From: Cerasicoccus frondis
Lineage (GTDB): Bacteria > Verrucomicrobiota > Verrucomicrobiia > Opitutales > Cerasicoccaceae
DNA length: 64,000 bases
Direction of reading: 5' to 3'
Assembly: GCA_031296915.1 (NCBI GenBank)
Contig: JAVDPC010000007.1
Span: 62,001-126,000 of the forward strand
Shown: piece by piece, positions 47,318 through 58,127 of the stretch
How the letters are laid out: each line of letters opens with the position of its first letter
Position numbering within the stretch: position 1 is the stretch's first letter
Made by a program: the position numbers and the translations under genes
The notes under the pieces: model-generated
Told to the model about the DNA's origin: nothing
The model's input: the letters and a program-made list of their open reading frames with translations, nothing else
Database searches by the model: none

Positions 47318-48613
47318 ATGCCTCCGATTTTACTCACGCTGACGGAACTTTTGCGTCAATTTCCTCTCCGCCGCTTCATGCAGTTTGGCGAGGAGCACCG
47401 CAGCGACTGGGTGAGCCCGCTCTGTATGGCGGTGCTGGGGATCATGGGCGTGTTCTTTATTTATTCAGCGCAAAAGTACCTGGGGGGGGGCGCCTGGAAA
47501 ATGCAGATCCTCTGGCTGGTGATTGGCGGAATCACTTATTCGGTGGTGTCTTTGGTCAATTACAAGTTCTACTTGGAAAATGCCCACATATTTTACTGGC
47601 TGAGCGTGGCGTTGCTGGCTCCGCTAGCTCTTCAGGCGATGATGTACGACCTCGGACTCTCGATCAAAATACCTTTGGTGGAAACCCGTTGGGGATCAAC
47701 GAGATGGATTGATTTTGGGCCGGTTTCGGTCCAGCCGTCGGAAATTGCGAAAATCGGGGCGCTGCTGATGGTGTCGAGCCTGCTCGCGCGTTCAGAGGTG
47801 GGGACCTTTCGGGAGTCGATTAAGGTCTTGATAAAAGTTGGGATAGCATTTTCAATTCCAGTGTTTTTGATTTTCCTGCAGCCCGATTTAGGGTCTTCGC
47901 TGGTTTTTCCTCCCATGGTTTTCAGCCTGCTTTACGTATCCAAGTTATCGGAGAAGTTCTTTGCCACGGTTTTTGGGTTATTCCTCCTGGCAGTGGCTTT
48001 GGTGGCTGTGGATGTGTACCGGTATCAGGACTTTATGCATCAGAACGGTTTTGACCCGCTGCGGGACGCTGGCCGTTATGAGGAACAATCCCTGTTGCCG
48101 TTGAAGGATTACCAGCGTAACCGTATTTTGGCGTTCGCGGCCCCCTCGGTCGTCGATCCCCGGGGCACGGGGGTTGCCTGGAATCTCAATCAGTCACTTT
48201 ACGCTGTCGCCGGGGGTGGTTTGACGGGAAAAGGCTTGGGTGAAGGCACTCAAGCCAAGCTCGGCTACCTGCCGCCTACGGTGGCGACAAACGATTTCAT
48301 CTTCGCGGTCCTGGCAGAGGAGTCAGGATACGTCGGCGCTTTAATAGTCTTAATCCTCTTTTTTGTGTTGGTCGCTAACGGCATCCGAATCGCCGGGATG
48401 GCGCGCGACCGCTTCGGCGCTCTTTTAGCCGTCGGAGTATCTGTAATATTAATGATCCATGTATTCATCAACATCGGTATGACGATAGGCTTGATGCCCA
48501 TTACCGGGCTGCCCTTGCCCTTCGTCAGTTACGGTGGTTCCTTCGTTTTAAGCTGCTGTATCCTACAAGGTCTCATCCAAAGCGTTTACCGCTACCGTCG
48601 GGATTTCTCCTGA
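47318..48613 (+). CDS. rodA: RodA/FtsW-family peptidoglycan glycosyltransferase (SEDS)
   Basis: The 431-residue protein has ~10 hydrophobic helices and the SEDS hallmarks: STRWIDFGPVSVQPSEIAKI, FLQPDLGSSLVF, the large loop with YQRNRILAF, and the end GLMPITGLPLPFVSYGGSF. SEDS proteins polymerise lipid II for wall elongation. FtsW would usually sit in a division cluster; this solitary context suggests RodA. A G9 run near codon 57 is a slippage site. Confidence 0.9.
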   Translation: MPPILLTLTELLRQFPLRRFMQFGEEHRSDWVSPLCMAVLGIMGVFFIYSAQKYLGGGAWKMQILWLVIGGITYSVVSLVNYKFYLENAHIFYWLSVALLAPLALQAMMYDLGLSIKIPLVETRWGSTRWIDFGPVSVQPSEIAKIGALLMVSSLLARSEVGTFRESIKVLIKVGIAFSIPVFLIFLQPDLGSSLVFPPMVFSLLYVSKLSEKFFATVFGLFLLAVALVAVDVYRYQDFMHQNGFDPLRDAGRYEEQSLLPLKDYQRNRILAFAAPSVVDPRGTGVAWNLNQSLYAVAGGGLTGKGLGEGTQAKLGYLPPTVATNDFIFAVLAEESGYVGALIVLILFFVLVANGIRIAGMARDRFGALLAVGVSVILMIHVFINIGMTIGLMPITGLPLPFVSYGGSFVLSCCILQGLIQSVYRYRRDFS

Positions 48614-48720
48614 TGGAAAGAGACCATTTTTCACCCGGGCGCAGATTGTGCGCCGGGCGCCGCCGTTTAAAGCTCCAGGAGCTGCTGGCCGATGCCTTAA
48701 ACCATTAGGCATAGCCAACA

Positions 48721-50472
48721 ATGACTCAATCAACCAAGAACACTGACACCATCGACCCCAAAACTCACGAAGAACTCCAGAAACCCCCGAAAGAAGAAAT
48801 TATCGAGCACATACCTGCGGAAAAGCTGAAAAATGAATCACGCTCCCGCGCCAAAAAACAACCACTCCTCCAGAAAATAGCCCGCGCCTTGTCTGCCCAA
48901 AAGCACGAACCTTACCGCGAACTGATTATCAACGCTGAACCGCTTGAGACGCGCGTAGCCCTGCTCGTCGACGGTGTTCTGGATAAGTTCGAGGTCGAAC
49001 GCACTGGCGAGCAACGCATGGTGGGCGCCATCTTCAAGGGCAAAATCCAGAATTTGGAGAACGGCCTCAAGGCCGCCTTCGTTGATATCGGTCAACCCAA
49101 GAACGCATTCCTCCACTACTGGGACATCATTCCCGGCGCGCAGGAAGATAACTCCATCGAAATTGTTCGCGACACCCGTTCCGAGGAAAAGCGCAACAAG
49201 AAGGTCGAGAAGCCGAACCTGAAGGACATCCCCAAGATGTTCCCGATCGGTACGGAAATCATCCTGCAGATCACCAAGGGGCAAATCGGATCCAAGGGCC
49301 CACGCACCACGACGAACCTCGCCATTCCCGGTCGTTTCCTCGTGCTGATGCCGTTCAGCGGCCAGTGCGGCGTGTCCCGCAAGATCGACAACAAGGAAGA
49401 GCGCGATCGCCTCAAGGGCATTCTTCGCGGATTGAAAATCCCCGAGGGCATGGGCGTCATCATCCGCACTGCGGGCGAGGGCAAGAAGACGCGCTATTTT
49501 GTGCGCGACCTCTACATGCTGCTGAAAAAGTGGGAAGACATCCAAAACCGTCTCAAGACGCAGGATGCGCCGTGCATGCTCTATCAGGAGCCGGACATCA
49601 TCGAGCGCACCGTTCGCGATTTCCTCACCGAAAACATCGACCGCGTGCTCGTCGACAGCGACCAGCGCCACAAGGCGATGATCGAGTCCGTGAATCAAAT
49701 TTCGCCGCGTTCCCGCCGCAAGATTGCTCACTTCTCGGACGATATCCCGATCTTCGAACGCTTCAACATTGAGCGCCAGATCGAGCAGACCTTCCAACGC
49801 CGCGTGCCGCTGCCCAGTGGCGGTGAAATCGTCATTGAGGAAACCGAGGCGCTCGTTGCCATCGACGTCAACACCGGTGGTCACCGGGGCAAGGACAAGG
49901 ACGGCAAGAATTACATTGTCAATGTGAACCTGGAGGCGGCTTCCGAGATCGCGCGACAGATTCGCCTGCGCAACATCGGCGGCCTGATCATCATGGACTT
50001 CATCGACATGAAGGCCAAAAAGGACCGCAATGCCGTGCTCAACCGCATGCGCAAGGAGATGGCGATGGACAAGGCCAAGAGCCACATCCTGCCGATCAGC
50101 CCGCTGGGCATCATGCAGATGACGCGCCAGCGCCACTCGGAAAGCCACAGCTCCGGCATCTACGAAGGTTGCCCTTATTGCACCGGCAAAGGCATCGTTA
50201 AGAGCCCACGCAGCATGAGCGTGGAGATCCAGCGTCGTCTGGTGTCGATTATCCGCCACGCCCGCGCCGATGAGCGCAACCAGGGCAAGCAGCTCAGCAT
50301 GCGCGTGCTCATCCACCCGACAAACCTGGAACGTCTCCGCCGCGAAGACGCCCAGCACCTTGTCGACATCGAGCAGGCTTACAACGTGCAGCTGTCTTTC
50401 CGGGCTGATCCGGCTTACCACGTCGAAAACTTCCGCATCATCGACGCCGAGTCCGGCAAAGAACTGCGTTAG
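48721..50472 (+). CDS. rng: Ribonuclease E/G family endoribonuclease
   Basis: The 583-residue protein starts with a ~65-residue charged extension, then RNase H-like/S1 sections ([23 protein letters not shown]), the catalytic DNase I-like region with [12 protein letters not shown] and [12 protein letters not shown] (metal-binding Asp), the Zn-link CPYCTGKG, and the small domain. It cuts single-stranded AU-rich RNA and matures rRNA. The long disordered tail of RNase E is absent, so RNase G is the closer call. Confidence 0.93.
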   Translation: MTQSTKNTDTIDPKTHEELQKPPKEEIIEHIPAEKLKNESRSRAKKQPLLQKIARALSAQKHEPYRELIINAEPLETRVALLVDGVLDKFEVERTGEQRMVGAIFKGKIQNLENGLKAAFVDIGQPKNAFLHYWDIIPGAQEDNSIEIVRDTRSEEKRNKKVEKPNLKDIPKMFPIGTEIILQITKGQIGSKGPRTTTNLAIPGRFLVLMPFSGQCGVSRKIDNKEERDRLKGILRGLKIPEGMGVIIRTAGEGKKTRYFVRDLYMLLKKWEDIQNRLKTQDAPCMLYQEPDIIERTVRDFLTENIDRVLVDSDQRHKAMIESVNQISPRSRRKIAHFSDDIPIFERFNIERQIEQTFQRRVPLPSGGEIVIEETEALVAIDVNTGGHRGKDKDGKNYIVNVNLEAASEIARQIRLRNIGGLIIMDFIDMKAKKDRNAVLNRMRKEMAMDKAKSHILPISPLGIMQMTRQRHSESHSSGIYEGCPYCTGKGIVKSPRSMSVEIQRRLVSIIRHARADERNQGKQLSMRVLIHPTNLERLRREDAQHLVDIEQAYNVQLSFRADPAYHVENFRIIDAESGKELR

Positions 50473-50498
50473 GTTTCGCCATTAAATCGCTTTTTCTG

Positions 50499-50531
50499 CG
50501 CCCGTCGGAGTATGTCCGGCGGGCGTTTTTT
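50499..50531 (+). terminator. Terminator after rng
   Basis: An 11-pair stem (CGCCCGTCGGA with TCCGGCGGGCG, one G-U) with loop GTATG and a TTTTTT run. A classic intrinsic terminator 26 bases past the stop. Confidence 0.92.
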
Positions 50532-50616
50532 GTGAGCGAATAGCGAATGGCTCGAAGCCATTTTCACGGGGCAACTCTACCATTGATTTTCCGGGCAGGG
50601 CGCAGAAAATTCAGTC

Positions 50617-51666
50617 ATGAAGTTTTCCGCCGTTGCCCTGGTTATCCTTACCCTTTCTTCGTTACTTCACGCTCAGCGCTTTGAGGAAGCGCTGCTTGGA
50701 CGGTGGGTGGTCGAGTTTCAGGAGCCGCCGGAGAAGAAGATCGTGCAGGAGCAACTGCGTTCGCTGAACTTGGGCTATCTCATGTCACGCATTGATTTAC
50801 CGGAGCTGGATCCGTTGATCATTACGATCTCGCGCAACAAGTTCCTGATTCAGGCCCATAACCAATTGTTGGAAGAGTATAACTGCGTGCTCGAAGATGG
50901 CCGGATCGTGATCCTTGATCGGCAAGAAAAGTTGTCACCCGTGCCGCGTGAGTATGTCTACAAGCTCGAGGGAAATAAGCTGCTGCTGATGGGCACGCTC
51001 AATAAGATCAACAATATCCCGGTCACGCTGAAGTTGCGACGGGTTATGGCGATTCCGACTTACGGAGATGGTTCGCGTGGCTGGATGTCGCGTCAGGGCT
51101 TTCTGGATGTTGGCAAGGCGACACGCTTTACGGGGGAGCAGGTAACCATTGACCGAAAGGAGAAAAAGCCGATCATCGTGAGCATTGGCCAACTGATGCC
51201 ATTGGATCAGATTTCCTTGCACGAACCCGAGCTCGTGACGCCAGACCGCATTCAACCGACCTTCGAGGAGGAAAAACAGCGCTTCATTGGCCTGCCATAC
51301 CCAATCATGGAAAGCGAGGTTGAGACCATCACGCCCATGTATTTCACGAAGGAGTATTTTTTTGATGAAGACCAGATGGACGAGGGCTATTTACTGACGA
51401 TCTATAATACGGAGGAGGGCGTGATTAAGTTTCGCGCGCATGGCAGCGGCGGCGGCTCCAGTCGCGGCGCCTTGAACATCCGCTACATGAAGGACCGTAA
51501 GGACTACGACCGCATGATCGTCTGGGTCAACGATGAGGAAATTTTTGAGCGACCGATGGATGAAGTGGAGCAAGAGCAGACTGCCGCTCAGCAGACGTCG
51601 ACAAATACGACGACTGATGTTTCAACAGAAAACGAAGCTGACCCGGCCATGAGTGAGATGATGTAG
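50617..51666 (+). CDS. Exported hypothetical protein
   Basis: The 349-residue protein has a clear signal peptide (MKFSAVALVILTLSSLLHAQ). The mature part is acidic with repeated short beta segments. It has no Cys or catalytic motif I can name, and it ends in a Gln/Thr/Asn-rich tail. It has its own transcription unit after the rng terminator. The role is unknown. Confidence 0.65.
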   Translation: MKFSAVALVILTLSSLLHAQRFEEALLGRWVVEFQEPPEKKIVQEQLRSLNLGYLMSRIDLPELDPLIITISRNKFLIQAHNQLLEEYNCVLEDGRIVILDRQEKLSPVPREYVYKLEGNKLLLMGTLNKINNIPVTLKLRRVMAIPTYGDGSRGWMSRQGFLDVGKATRFTGEQVTIDRKEKKPIIVSIGQLMPLDQISLHEPELVTPDRIQPTFEEEKQRFIGLPYPIMESEVETITPMYFTKEYFFDEDQMDEGYLLTIYNTEEGVIKFRAHGSGGGSSRGALNIRYMKDRKDYDRMIVWVNDEEIFERPMDEVEQEQTAAQQTSTNTTTDVSTENEADPAMSEMM

Positions 51667-51887
51667 GCAACTTTGGTTTTAAGGCAGAAGCTGTGTGAGC
51701 ATTGCGAAATTGGCTAACTGTGCTAAGCTACTTCGGTTTATGTCGATAGGACGTCGGGCGGAGATAATTTTCATCAAAACGTTAATTGTGTGAAAAGAAT
51801 TCATACTGCGTGACGCCGCTTGCCGTCTGTCCGGAAACCGTTAATTTCCTAACTTTTCCCTGCAACCAAAAGTCCGCTTTTTATATC

Positions 51888-53360
51888 ATGAGCACCGTTA
51901 CCGAACTACCCGAATACATTGACGGCCTGCCCAACGTGGCTGGCTCCGAATCCTTGATCGAAGAGACCATCGCCGAAGCGGCGAAGAGCTCCCCCTACGC
52001 GGGCGACAACTCGATCAACTTCGACAACATCAAAGCCGCTGCGGCCATCGCGCTGCACCAGCACCAACCGCTGATCCCCCAGCGCACGGGCAACCTGCAA
52101 ACCGCCCCCCTCATCAGCAACCTCCGCCACATGCGCGAGCACCCCAGCGAGGGCGACAACCACAACTGGCAAGCCTTCGCCTGGTGCTACAAGCGCATGG
52201 GCGAATTTGTTCCCGAGCTCGTGGGCGCCGGCAAGGAGCCGCGCTGCATGCTGGAATACTCCGGCACGCTGTTCCACGGCCTGCGCGACATGGGGCTCAA
52301 CGACGTCATCGAGTCTCTCCAGGGCATCACGATGAACCCCGACTACTGGCGCTGCGTTGAGTGGCTCGGCATGCCGTGGGGCCACGCCGTGGCGCCGTCG
52401 ACTCCCGTTCAGGACTACCGCCTGCACGTGAAGGCGTTCCAACAGCACTTTGCCTCGATCTTCGGCTTGGAAGCCCTTGGCCGCGTCCGTGGTTTCTCTC
52501 CTTCGGAAATGGCGCTGCCGAATCAGCCTGACGTGGCTTACGAATTTGTGAAGACCCTCGTGGACTGCGGTTTCGAGTGGGTCCTCGTCCAAGAGCACAC
52601 CATCGAGCTGCCCGAGACTGGCCATGGCCCGCAAGCCCGCCACCTCCCGCACCGTTTGGTCGTCCGCAACAGCAATGGCGACGAAGCCAGCATCATCGCG
52701 ATCATTAAGACGCAGGGCAGCGACACCAAGCTCGTCGCCCAGATGCAGCCTTACTACGAAGCGCAGAGCCTCGACCGCTGGGAGCTCGCCGGCAAACAGG
52801 TCCCGCCGATCGTTACGCAAATTGCCGACGGCGAAAACGGCGGCGTGATGATGAATGAATTCCCGGGCAAGTTTAAGGAAGTCGTCCACAACGCCTCCCA
52901 CACCAACACCCCGCTGATGAACGTGTCCGAATACCTGGACAAGCTCTTCGCGATGGGCATCAAGGTCACCGACTTCCCGGTCTGCCAGCCCGTCCACCAA
53001 AAGAAGATCTGGGACAAGGTGAAGCCCGGCTGCGGCCCCAAGAAGCTCGAAAAGGCGATTGAAGACTGCAAGGCCGAGGATCACCAGTTCCACATGGACG
53101 GCGGTTCCTGGACGGACAACATCTCCTGGGTCAACGGCTACGACAACGTGCTCGGGCCGATGGAAGAAGCCAGCTCCATCTTCCACGAGAAGGTGCTCAA
53201 GCCCGGCATGCCGACCGATGAAACCCGCTACCGCAACGCCCTGTTCCACCTCATGAGCTCGCAGACCAGCTGCTACCGCTACTGGGGTCAAGGCGAGTGG
53301 ACGGATTTCGGCCGCGAGATCTGCCGCCGCGTCGGCGCCATTGTCGAAAGCGATTACTAA
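51888..53360 (+). CDS. Glycoside hydrolase family 57 protein
   Basis: The 490-residue protein begins with the GH57 first motif HQHQP (57-61), followed by a barrel with GFSPSEMALP, whose Glu is the likely nucleophile, and DGENGG with the candidate Asp acid/base. GH57 enzymes act on alpha-glucans (amylase, branching, 4-alpha-glucanotransferase). No signal peptide is seen, so it likely acts on internal glycogen. ATG 51888 is used because the longer frame upstream (from 51786) does not look coding. Confidence 0.9.
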   Translation: MSTVTELPEYIDGLPNVAGSESLIEETIAEAAKSSPYAGDNSINFDNIKAAAAIALHQHQPLIPQRTGNLQTAPLISNLRHMREHPSEGDNHNWQAFAWCYKRMGEFVPELVGAGKEPRCMLEYSGTLFHGLRDMGLNDVIESLQGITMNPDYWRCVEWLGMPWGHAVAPSTPVQDYRLHVKAFQQHFASIFGLEALGRVRGFSPSEMALPNQPDVAYEFVKTLVDCGFEWVLVQEHTIELPETGHGPQARHLPHRLVVRNSNGDEASIIAIIKTQGSDTKLVAQMQPYYEAQSLDRWELAGKQVPPIVTQIADGENGGVMMNEFPGKFKEVVHNASHTNTPLMNVSEYLDKLFAMGIKVTDFPVCQPVHQKKIWDKVKPGCGPKKLEKAIEDCKAEDHQFHMDGGSWTDNISWVNGYDNVLGPMEEASSIFHEKVLKPGMPTDETRYRNALFHLMSSQTSCYRYWGQGEWTDFGREICRRVGAIVESDY

Positions 53361-53392
53361 GATCGAGCCAGAACACGCTTTCCAACATTACG

Positions 53393-53422
53393 ATGCGCGG
53401 TTTCAACAATCGCGCATTTTTT
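53393..53422 (+). terminator. Terminator after the GH57 gene
   Basis: A seven-pair stem ATGCGCG/CGCGCAT with 11-base loop is followed by a run of T. Confidence 0.75.
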
Positions 53423-53505
53423 GTGCACAGGTCGTTGGCGGCGTTAGAGCACTTTTCATCTAGATTGGCCGAATTAAGTGGGGATCAGTTAGATGAAAAC
53501 ACTCC

Positions 53506-55029
53506 CTAGGGCTTGGGATTGGCGACCCATTCACCAATGCGCTTGTTCATGTCCACCCAGACAAATTTCCAATTATCTTTGCCATTGGCTTGATTGGGAA
53601 TCTGCTGGCGATACTGCGCCCACATGTCTTCGACGAAAGGATCGGCAGTCCGTTTGCCGGGCATCCACTGTGGCATGGCATAGGCGTTGTCTGCGCTCAT
53701 CCAGTAGTCCACGTAATCAAAGAACGCGTCGTGATTCCATTGCTCCTTGGCTCCCATGAGCAACGCCGATAACGCCGTGCCGACATAAGTCGATGCGTTG
53801 ATGAGGCAGTAGCCGTTGGAGCGTTGGTCCGCCTTGCTCCACTCACTCTCTGGTTTCTCCTGGTAGGGTGGCTTGGGGCCAGTGTGCCAGCACATTTGCC
53901 AGAGGACATCCTGACCGTCAGCTCCGTGACCATAATAGGTGTCGAGATCTTCCTGAAATGGTATCTTTGGCTGCGGGCAAGCGGAACTGGGTTGCAGCCG
54001 CTTGTCGTCAGCGGGCATCAATGGCCAATCCGCGATTGACGGCTCATCGAGCATGATGCTGGTAAATAAAATGGGCCACTTGCGGCCTTGCCACCAGCCT
54101 CCATCGGAGAAGAAAATTTTGCCGCTGTCGATGACCCCACGCAAATCGATGCCCCACTGAATGATCTCGTAGAGCAGCTTTTCTTTTTGCTCACGCGGGG
54201 CGGCGGTCATGAGCATCAGCGTGGCGATGTTGCCCATTCGGCTGACTTCGCGTCCGTAGCCATTACCATTGAGGGATGGGCCAAAATACTGGATCAACCA
54301 GCTACTGGGAATTTCCAGCCATGGGCGTTCATGGACGCGTTCGTAAGTTTCCCAACTGGGCATCGTGTTCGGCGCGGGAAGGTTGGGCAGCATATCCCAC
54401 TGTAAATTGCGCGCGTAATAAACTGGGCGTTCGCTGCCAGCGTAAGGTGGACGAAAGGCGTCTTTGGCTGGCGGCTGCGCCACGCAGGTGAGCAGGGCGG
54501 CGGATTCCACCACGAAATCGCCCTTGGGCTTTGTATAGAAAATCTTTTGCTGCCCGAGCATGTTCGGGGTGACGAGTTTGCCCTCCGCATTGTATTGTTC
54601 GCTGCTGACTGAAGAGAGAAGCATGTCGCTGGGCTTCAACTGCAGGGGAAACTCTACGCTCAAATCTTCCTGGTAACTCTTTGAACGCGAGTCCAGGCCT
54701 TGCTTACCCAAAGATTCCGAAATGCCGGGGTTAAGCATCGAGCCATTGCGCATGCGCTTGTCGTCCAAATTGGCTGTCGCGCCATAAATGCTTTTGCTGC
54801 TGTCCTTGGCGTCAGAGGTCGACTTGCCAGGCTCCGGGCTGACCCTGACTACCGTTGCTGGACCAACGACCCAGTAATCGCCAGACACGAATTGACCGAC
54901 TTCATAGGGCTTGTCGAAGGTCCAGGTAATGCCGTACTGGCTGACTTCTTTGGCCATTTCGGCGGGTAATGTTGAGGCCAGTCCTAAGCTGGCAATGAGC
55001 AACAGGGGGATGCGGGGGATGCTTAACAT
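53506..55029 (-). CDS. Secreted protein of unknown function
   Basis: The 507-residue protein has a signal peptide (LLLIASLGLASTLPA). Its mature part is rich in Trp and Tyr (WEIIQWGIDLRG-like helices, GGWWQGRKWPILF, PQWMPGK) and may be an alpha/alpha-barrel, as in some polysaccharide lyases and glycosidases; this is only an impression. It is divergent to nothing and tail-to-tail with GH57. Position and fold suggest polysaccharide handling, but no function can be assigned. Confidence 0.65.
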   Translation of the reverse strand: MLSIPRIPLLLIASLGLASTLPAEMAKEVSQYGITWTFDKPYEVGQFVSGDYWVVGPATVVRVSPEPGKSTSDAKDSSKSIYGATANLDDKRMRNGSMLNPGISESLGKQGLDSRSKSYQEDLSVEFPLQLKPSDMLLSSVSSEQYNAEGKLVTPNMLGQQKIFYTKPKGDFVVESAALLTCVAQPPAKDAFRPPYAGSERPVYYARNLQWDMLPNLPAPNTMPSWETYERVHERPWLEIPSSWLIQYFGPSLNGNGYGREVSRMGNIATLMLMTAAPREQKEKLLYEIIQWGIDLRGVIDSGKIFFSDGGWWQGRKWPILFTSIMLDEPSIADWPLMPADDKRLQPSSACPQPKIPFQEDLDTYYGHGADGQDVLWQMCWHTGPKPPYQEKPESEWSKADQRSNGYCLINASTYVGTALSALLMGAKEQWNHDAFFDYVDYWMSADNAYAMPQWMPGKRTADPFVEDMWAQYRQQIPNQANGKDNWKFVWVDMNKRIGEWVANPKP

Positions 55030-55112
55030 AATGAGTTAGGTGGGATATCACTTCGTGACGCTTCAGGTCGATACTATTCGAAAAATTTCCTAACATGATT
55101 TGTGCGGGCATC

Positions 55113-55141
55113 AAAAAAGCCCCGGCCGCAAACGACCGGGG
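55113..55141 (-). terminator. Terminator of ppdK
   Basis: CCCCGGTCG...CCGGGG (six pairs plus) on the minus strand followed by CTTTTTTG. It lies 27 bases past the ppdK stop. Confidence 0.9.
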
Positions 55142-55167
55142 ACTTTGAAAACTTTGCTTAGGCAGCC

Positions 55168-57930
55168 TTACTTGCCGAGCGCAGCCTGAGCGGCGGCGAG
55201 GCGGGCGACCGGCACGCGTGGCGGCGAGCAGGACACGTAGTTGAGGCCGACCTTGTGGCAGAACTTCACTGAGTTCGGCTCACCACCGTGCTCACCGCAG
55301 ATGCCGAGCTTGATGTCGGGGCGGGTGGAGCGGCCCTTTTCGACGCCCATCTGGACGAGCTGGCCAACGCCAGTCTGGTCGATCGAGTCGAATGGGTTTT
55401 GCGGCAGGATGTCGAGCTCCTTGTAGTCCGGGAGGAACGTGCCGACGTCGTCACGGCTCATGCCGAGCGTGGTCTGGGTCAGGTCGTTCGTGCCGAAGCT
55501 GAAGAACTCAGCGGTCTCAGCGATTTGGTCTGCAGTCAGGGCTGCGCGTGGGATTTCGATCATGGTGCCGACCATGTACGGAATCTTCACACCCTTCTTT
55601 TCCTGGACCTCTGCGGCGACGCGGTGGACGACTTCAACCTGCAGGTCGAGCTCCTTCTTGAAGCCAACGAGCGGGATCATGATTTCCGGGGAAACCTTGA
55701 TCTTCTTCTTGGCGGTCAAGCAAGCTGCGGCTGCTTCGAAGATCGCGCGGGCCTGCATCTCGGTGATTTCCGGATAGGTGATGCCGAGGCGGCAGCCACG
55801 GTGACCCAGCATTGGGTTTTGCTCGTGCAGGGCCTTGACGCGGTCGCTGATGAATTCCGGCGTGACGTTGAGTGCTTCCGCGATGGCGCGGCGGCTGGAG
55901 TCGTCGTGCGGGAGGAACTCATGCAGGGGCGGGTCGAGGAGACGCACGGTAACCGGGCGGCCTTCCATAGCCTTGAAGAGACCCTTGAAGTCGTTGCGCT
56001 GGAACTTAAGAAGCTTCTTAAGCGCCTTGCGACGACCGTCTTCGTCGGTGGCGAGGATCATCTCACGCATGAACGTGATGCGGTCGCCTTCGAAGAACAT
56101 GTGCTCGGTGCGGCAAAGGCCGATGCCTTCAGCGCCGAAAGCAACTGCTTGCTTCGATTGCGCCGGGGTGTCGGCATTGGTGCGGACGCCCATGGTGCGG
56201 TACTTGTCCGCCCACTTCATGACCTGGTCGAACATCTTGAAGGTGTAGCTCTTGGCGGGCTTCAGCTTGCCATTGAACACCTGGGAGACTTCGGAAGGAG
56301 CGGTCGCCATGGCGCCGGCGTAGATTTCACCAGTGGTGCCATCGATCGAGATGAAGTCGCCTTCACGCAGGATGGTCTTGCCGACGGTGAGCGTCTTCTT
56401 GCCGTAGTCGATAACGACTTCATTCGCGCCGCAGACGCAAACCTTACCCATCTGACGGGCAACGAGCGCAGCGTGCGAGGAAACACCACCACGGCTGGTC
56501 AGGATGCCTTCAGCGGCGATCATGCCGCGGAGGTCTTCCGGGGAAGTTTCCACGCGGCAGAGGACGACCTTGTTACCCTTGGCAACCTGTGCTTCAGCTG
56601 CGGCTGCGGAGTAAACAATGTGACCGGCGGCAGCGCCAGGGCCTGCGGGCAGACCAGTGGTCAGCGGCTTGGCTTTCTTCAGCTCGGCGGTGTCGAAGAT
56701 CGGCACGAGGAGGCTGGAGATCGAGTCAGCCGGAATGCGCTTAACCGCAGTGGCGTCGTCGATGAGCTTTTCCTTGACCATTTCGTAAGCGATGCGAACA
56801 GCGGCGAGGCCGGTGCGCTTACCGTTACGGGTCTGGAGCATGTAAAGCTTGTTGTCTTCAACGGTGAACTCGAAGTCCTGCATGTCGGTGAAGTGCTGCT
56901 CGAGCTTGGCGCGAACTTCTTCGAGTTCAGCGTGGGCTGCAGGCATTTCTTCAGCGAGCTTGGCGATTTCGTGCGGGGTGCGAACACCGGCCACGACGTC
57001 TTCACCCTGAGCGTTGATGAGGTATTCGCCGTAGAATACGTTCTCACCATTGGCCGGGTCACGGGTGAAGGCCACACCGGTAGCGGAGGTGTCACCCATG
57101 TTGCCGAAGACCATGGTCTGAACGTTAACTGCGGTGCCCCACTCAGCCGGGATGCCGTACTTCTGACGGTAGAGGATCGCGCGCTCGTTCTGCCAAGAGG
57201 AGAACACGGCGCCGACTGCGCCCCAGAGCTGTTCGTAAACGTCCTGCGGGAAGGAGGAGTTGGTGAACTTCTTGATGAGGGCCTGGTAGCGCTTAATGAG
57301 TTCCTTGAGGTTCTCAGCGGTCAGGTCGGTGTCGTTTTCAACGCCGAGTTCCTTCTTGAGGCCATGGAGAACTTCTTCGAAAGGCTCGTGTGCGTCTTCG
57401 TCGTCGACTTGCACACCCATCACCACGTCACCATACATTTGGATGAAGCGGCGGTAGCAGTCGTATGCGAAGCGTTCGTTGCCGGACTTTTCGGCGAGGG
57501 CAACAACGGTCTTGTCGTTCAAGCCGAGGTTGAGGATGGTGTCCATCATACCGGGCATCGACTCACGGGCGCCGGAGCGCACGCCGAAGAGGAGCGGGTT
57601 TTCTTCGTCGCCGAAAACCTTCTTGGTCTGCTTCTCGATGTTAGCGACCGCAGCCTTTACTTCGGCTTCGAGGGTCTTCGGGTAGGACAGCTTGTTGTCG
57701 TAGAAATACGTGCAAACTTCCGTGGTGATGGTGAAGCCCGGGGGAACGGGCAGCTTGATGCGCGCCATTTCAGCAAGGTTAGCGCCCTTACCGCCGAGCA
57801 GCTCCTTCATCTTGGAATTGCCCTGAGTTTTTCTTCCGAACTCGTAGACGTATTGTACCGCCTTTGCTGCGGTCTTCTTCGCGACCTTTTTCTTCGCGGC
57901 TTTTTTCGCCTTCTTCGTTTTTGTTGCCAT
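55168..57930 (-). CDS. ppdK: Pyruvate, phosphate dikinase
   Basis: The 920-residue enzyme interconverts pyruvate + ATP + Pi and PEP + AMP + PPi. Visible parts: the ATP-grasp start [24 protein letters not shown], the phospho-His swivel domain [17 protein letters not shown], and the C-terminal PEP domain with [12 protein letters not shown] and [17 protein letters not shown]. The N-terminus carries a Lys/Ala-rich tail (~22 residues), unusual for the family. It likely supplies PEP for carboxylation to C4 acids, or for gluconeogenesis, in the same metabolism as the sdh/frd and methylmalonyl-CoA genes. Confidence 0.97.
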   Translation of the reverse strand: MATKTKKAKKAAKKKVAKKTAAKAVQYVYEFGRKTQGNSKMKELLGGKGANLAEMARIKLPVPPGFTITTEVCTYFYDNKLSYPKTLEAEVKAAVANIEKQTKKVFGDEENPLLFGVRSGARESMPGMMDTILNLGLNDKTVVALAEKSGNERFAYDCYRRFIQMYGDVVMGVQVDDEDAHEPFEEVLHGLKKELGVENDTDLTAENLKELIKRYQALIKKFTNSSFPQDVYEQLWGAVGAVFSSWQNERAILYRQKYGIPAEWGTAVNVQTMVFGNMGDTSATGVAFTRDPANGENVFYGEYLINAQGEDVVAGVRTPHEIAKLAEEMPAAHAELEEVRAKLEQHFTDMQDFEFTVEDNKLYMLQTRNGKRTGLAAVRIAYEMVKEKLIDDATAVKRIPADSISSLLVPIFDTAELKKAKPLTTGLPAGPGAAAGHIVYSAAAAEAQVAKGNKVVLCRVETSPEDLRGMIAAEGILTSRGGVSSHAALVARQMGKVCVCGANEVVIDYGKKTLTVGKTILREGDFISIDGTTGEIYAGAMATAPSEVSQVFNGKLKPAKSYTFKMFDQVMKWADKYRTMGVRTNADTPAQSKQAVAFGAEGIGLCRTEHMFFEGDRITFMREMILATDEDGRRKALKKLLKFQRNDFKGLFKAMEGRPVTVRLLDPPLHEFLPHDDSSRRAIAEALNVTPEFISDRVKALHEQNPMLGHRGCRLGITYPEITEMQARAIFEAAAACLTAKKKIKVSPEIMIPLVGFKKELDLQVEVVHRVAAEVQEKKGVKIPYMVGTMIEIPRAALTADQIAETAEFFSFGTNDLTQTTLGMSRDDVGTFLPDYKELDILPQNPFDSIDQTGVGQLVQMGVEKGRSTRPDIKLGICGEHGGEPNSVKFCHKVGLNYVSCSPPRVPVARLAAAQAALGK

Positions 57931-58127
57931 CCTGTGTGATGATATATGGGTTTACTTTTGTGCGAATTTCCTCCGCTGTATCGCTTGTAACGAGGCGGAA
58001 AAGACGTGACACAAAAGCGGTTTTCCAAACCCTGTCAACGATTTGCCGCGTAAGCAGGCACTAAACATTGATTCTGTAACGCTGGACAACGAACGCTTCG
58101 AAGCCTTATTAGCATTTTTGCATTTAA

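Noticed and set aside
55288..57939. An 883-codon open frame antisense to ppdK, and similar long antisense frames over mutB, rng, sdhA and the CoA-transferase
   Set aside because: They mirror strongly coding sense genes with GC-biased codons, have no recognisable domains and no start context.
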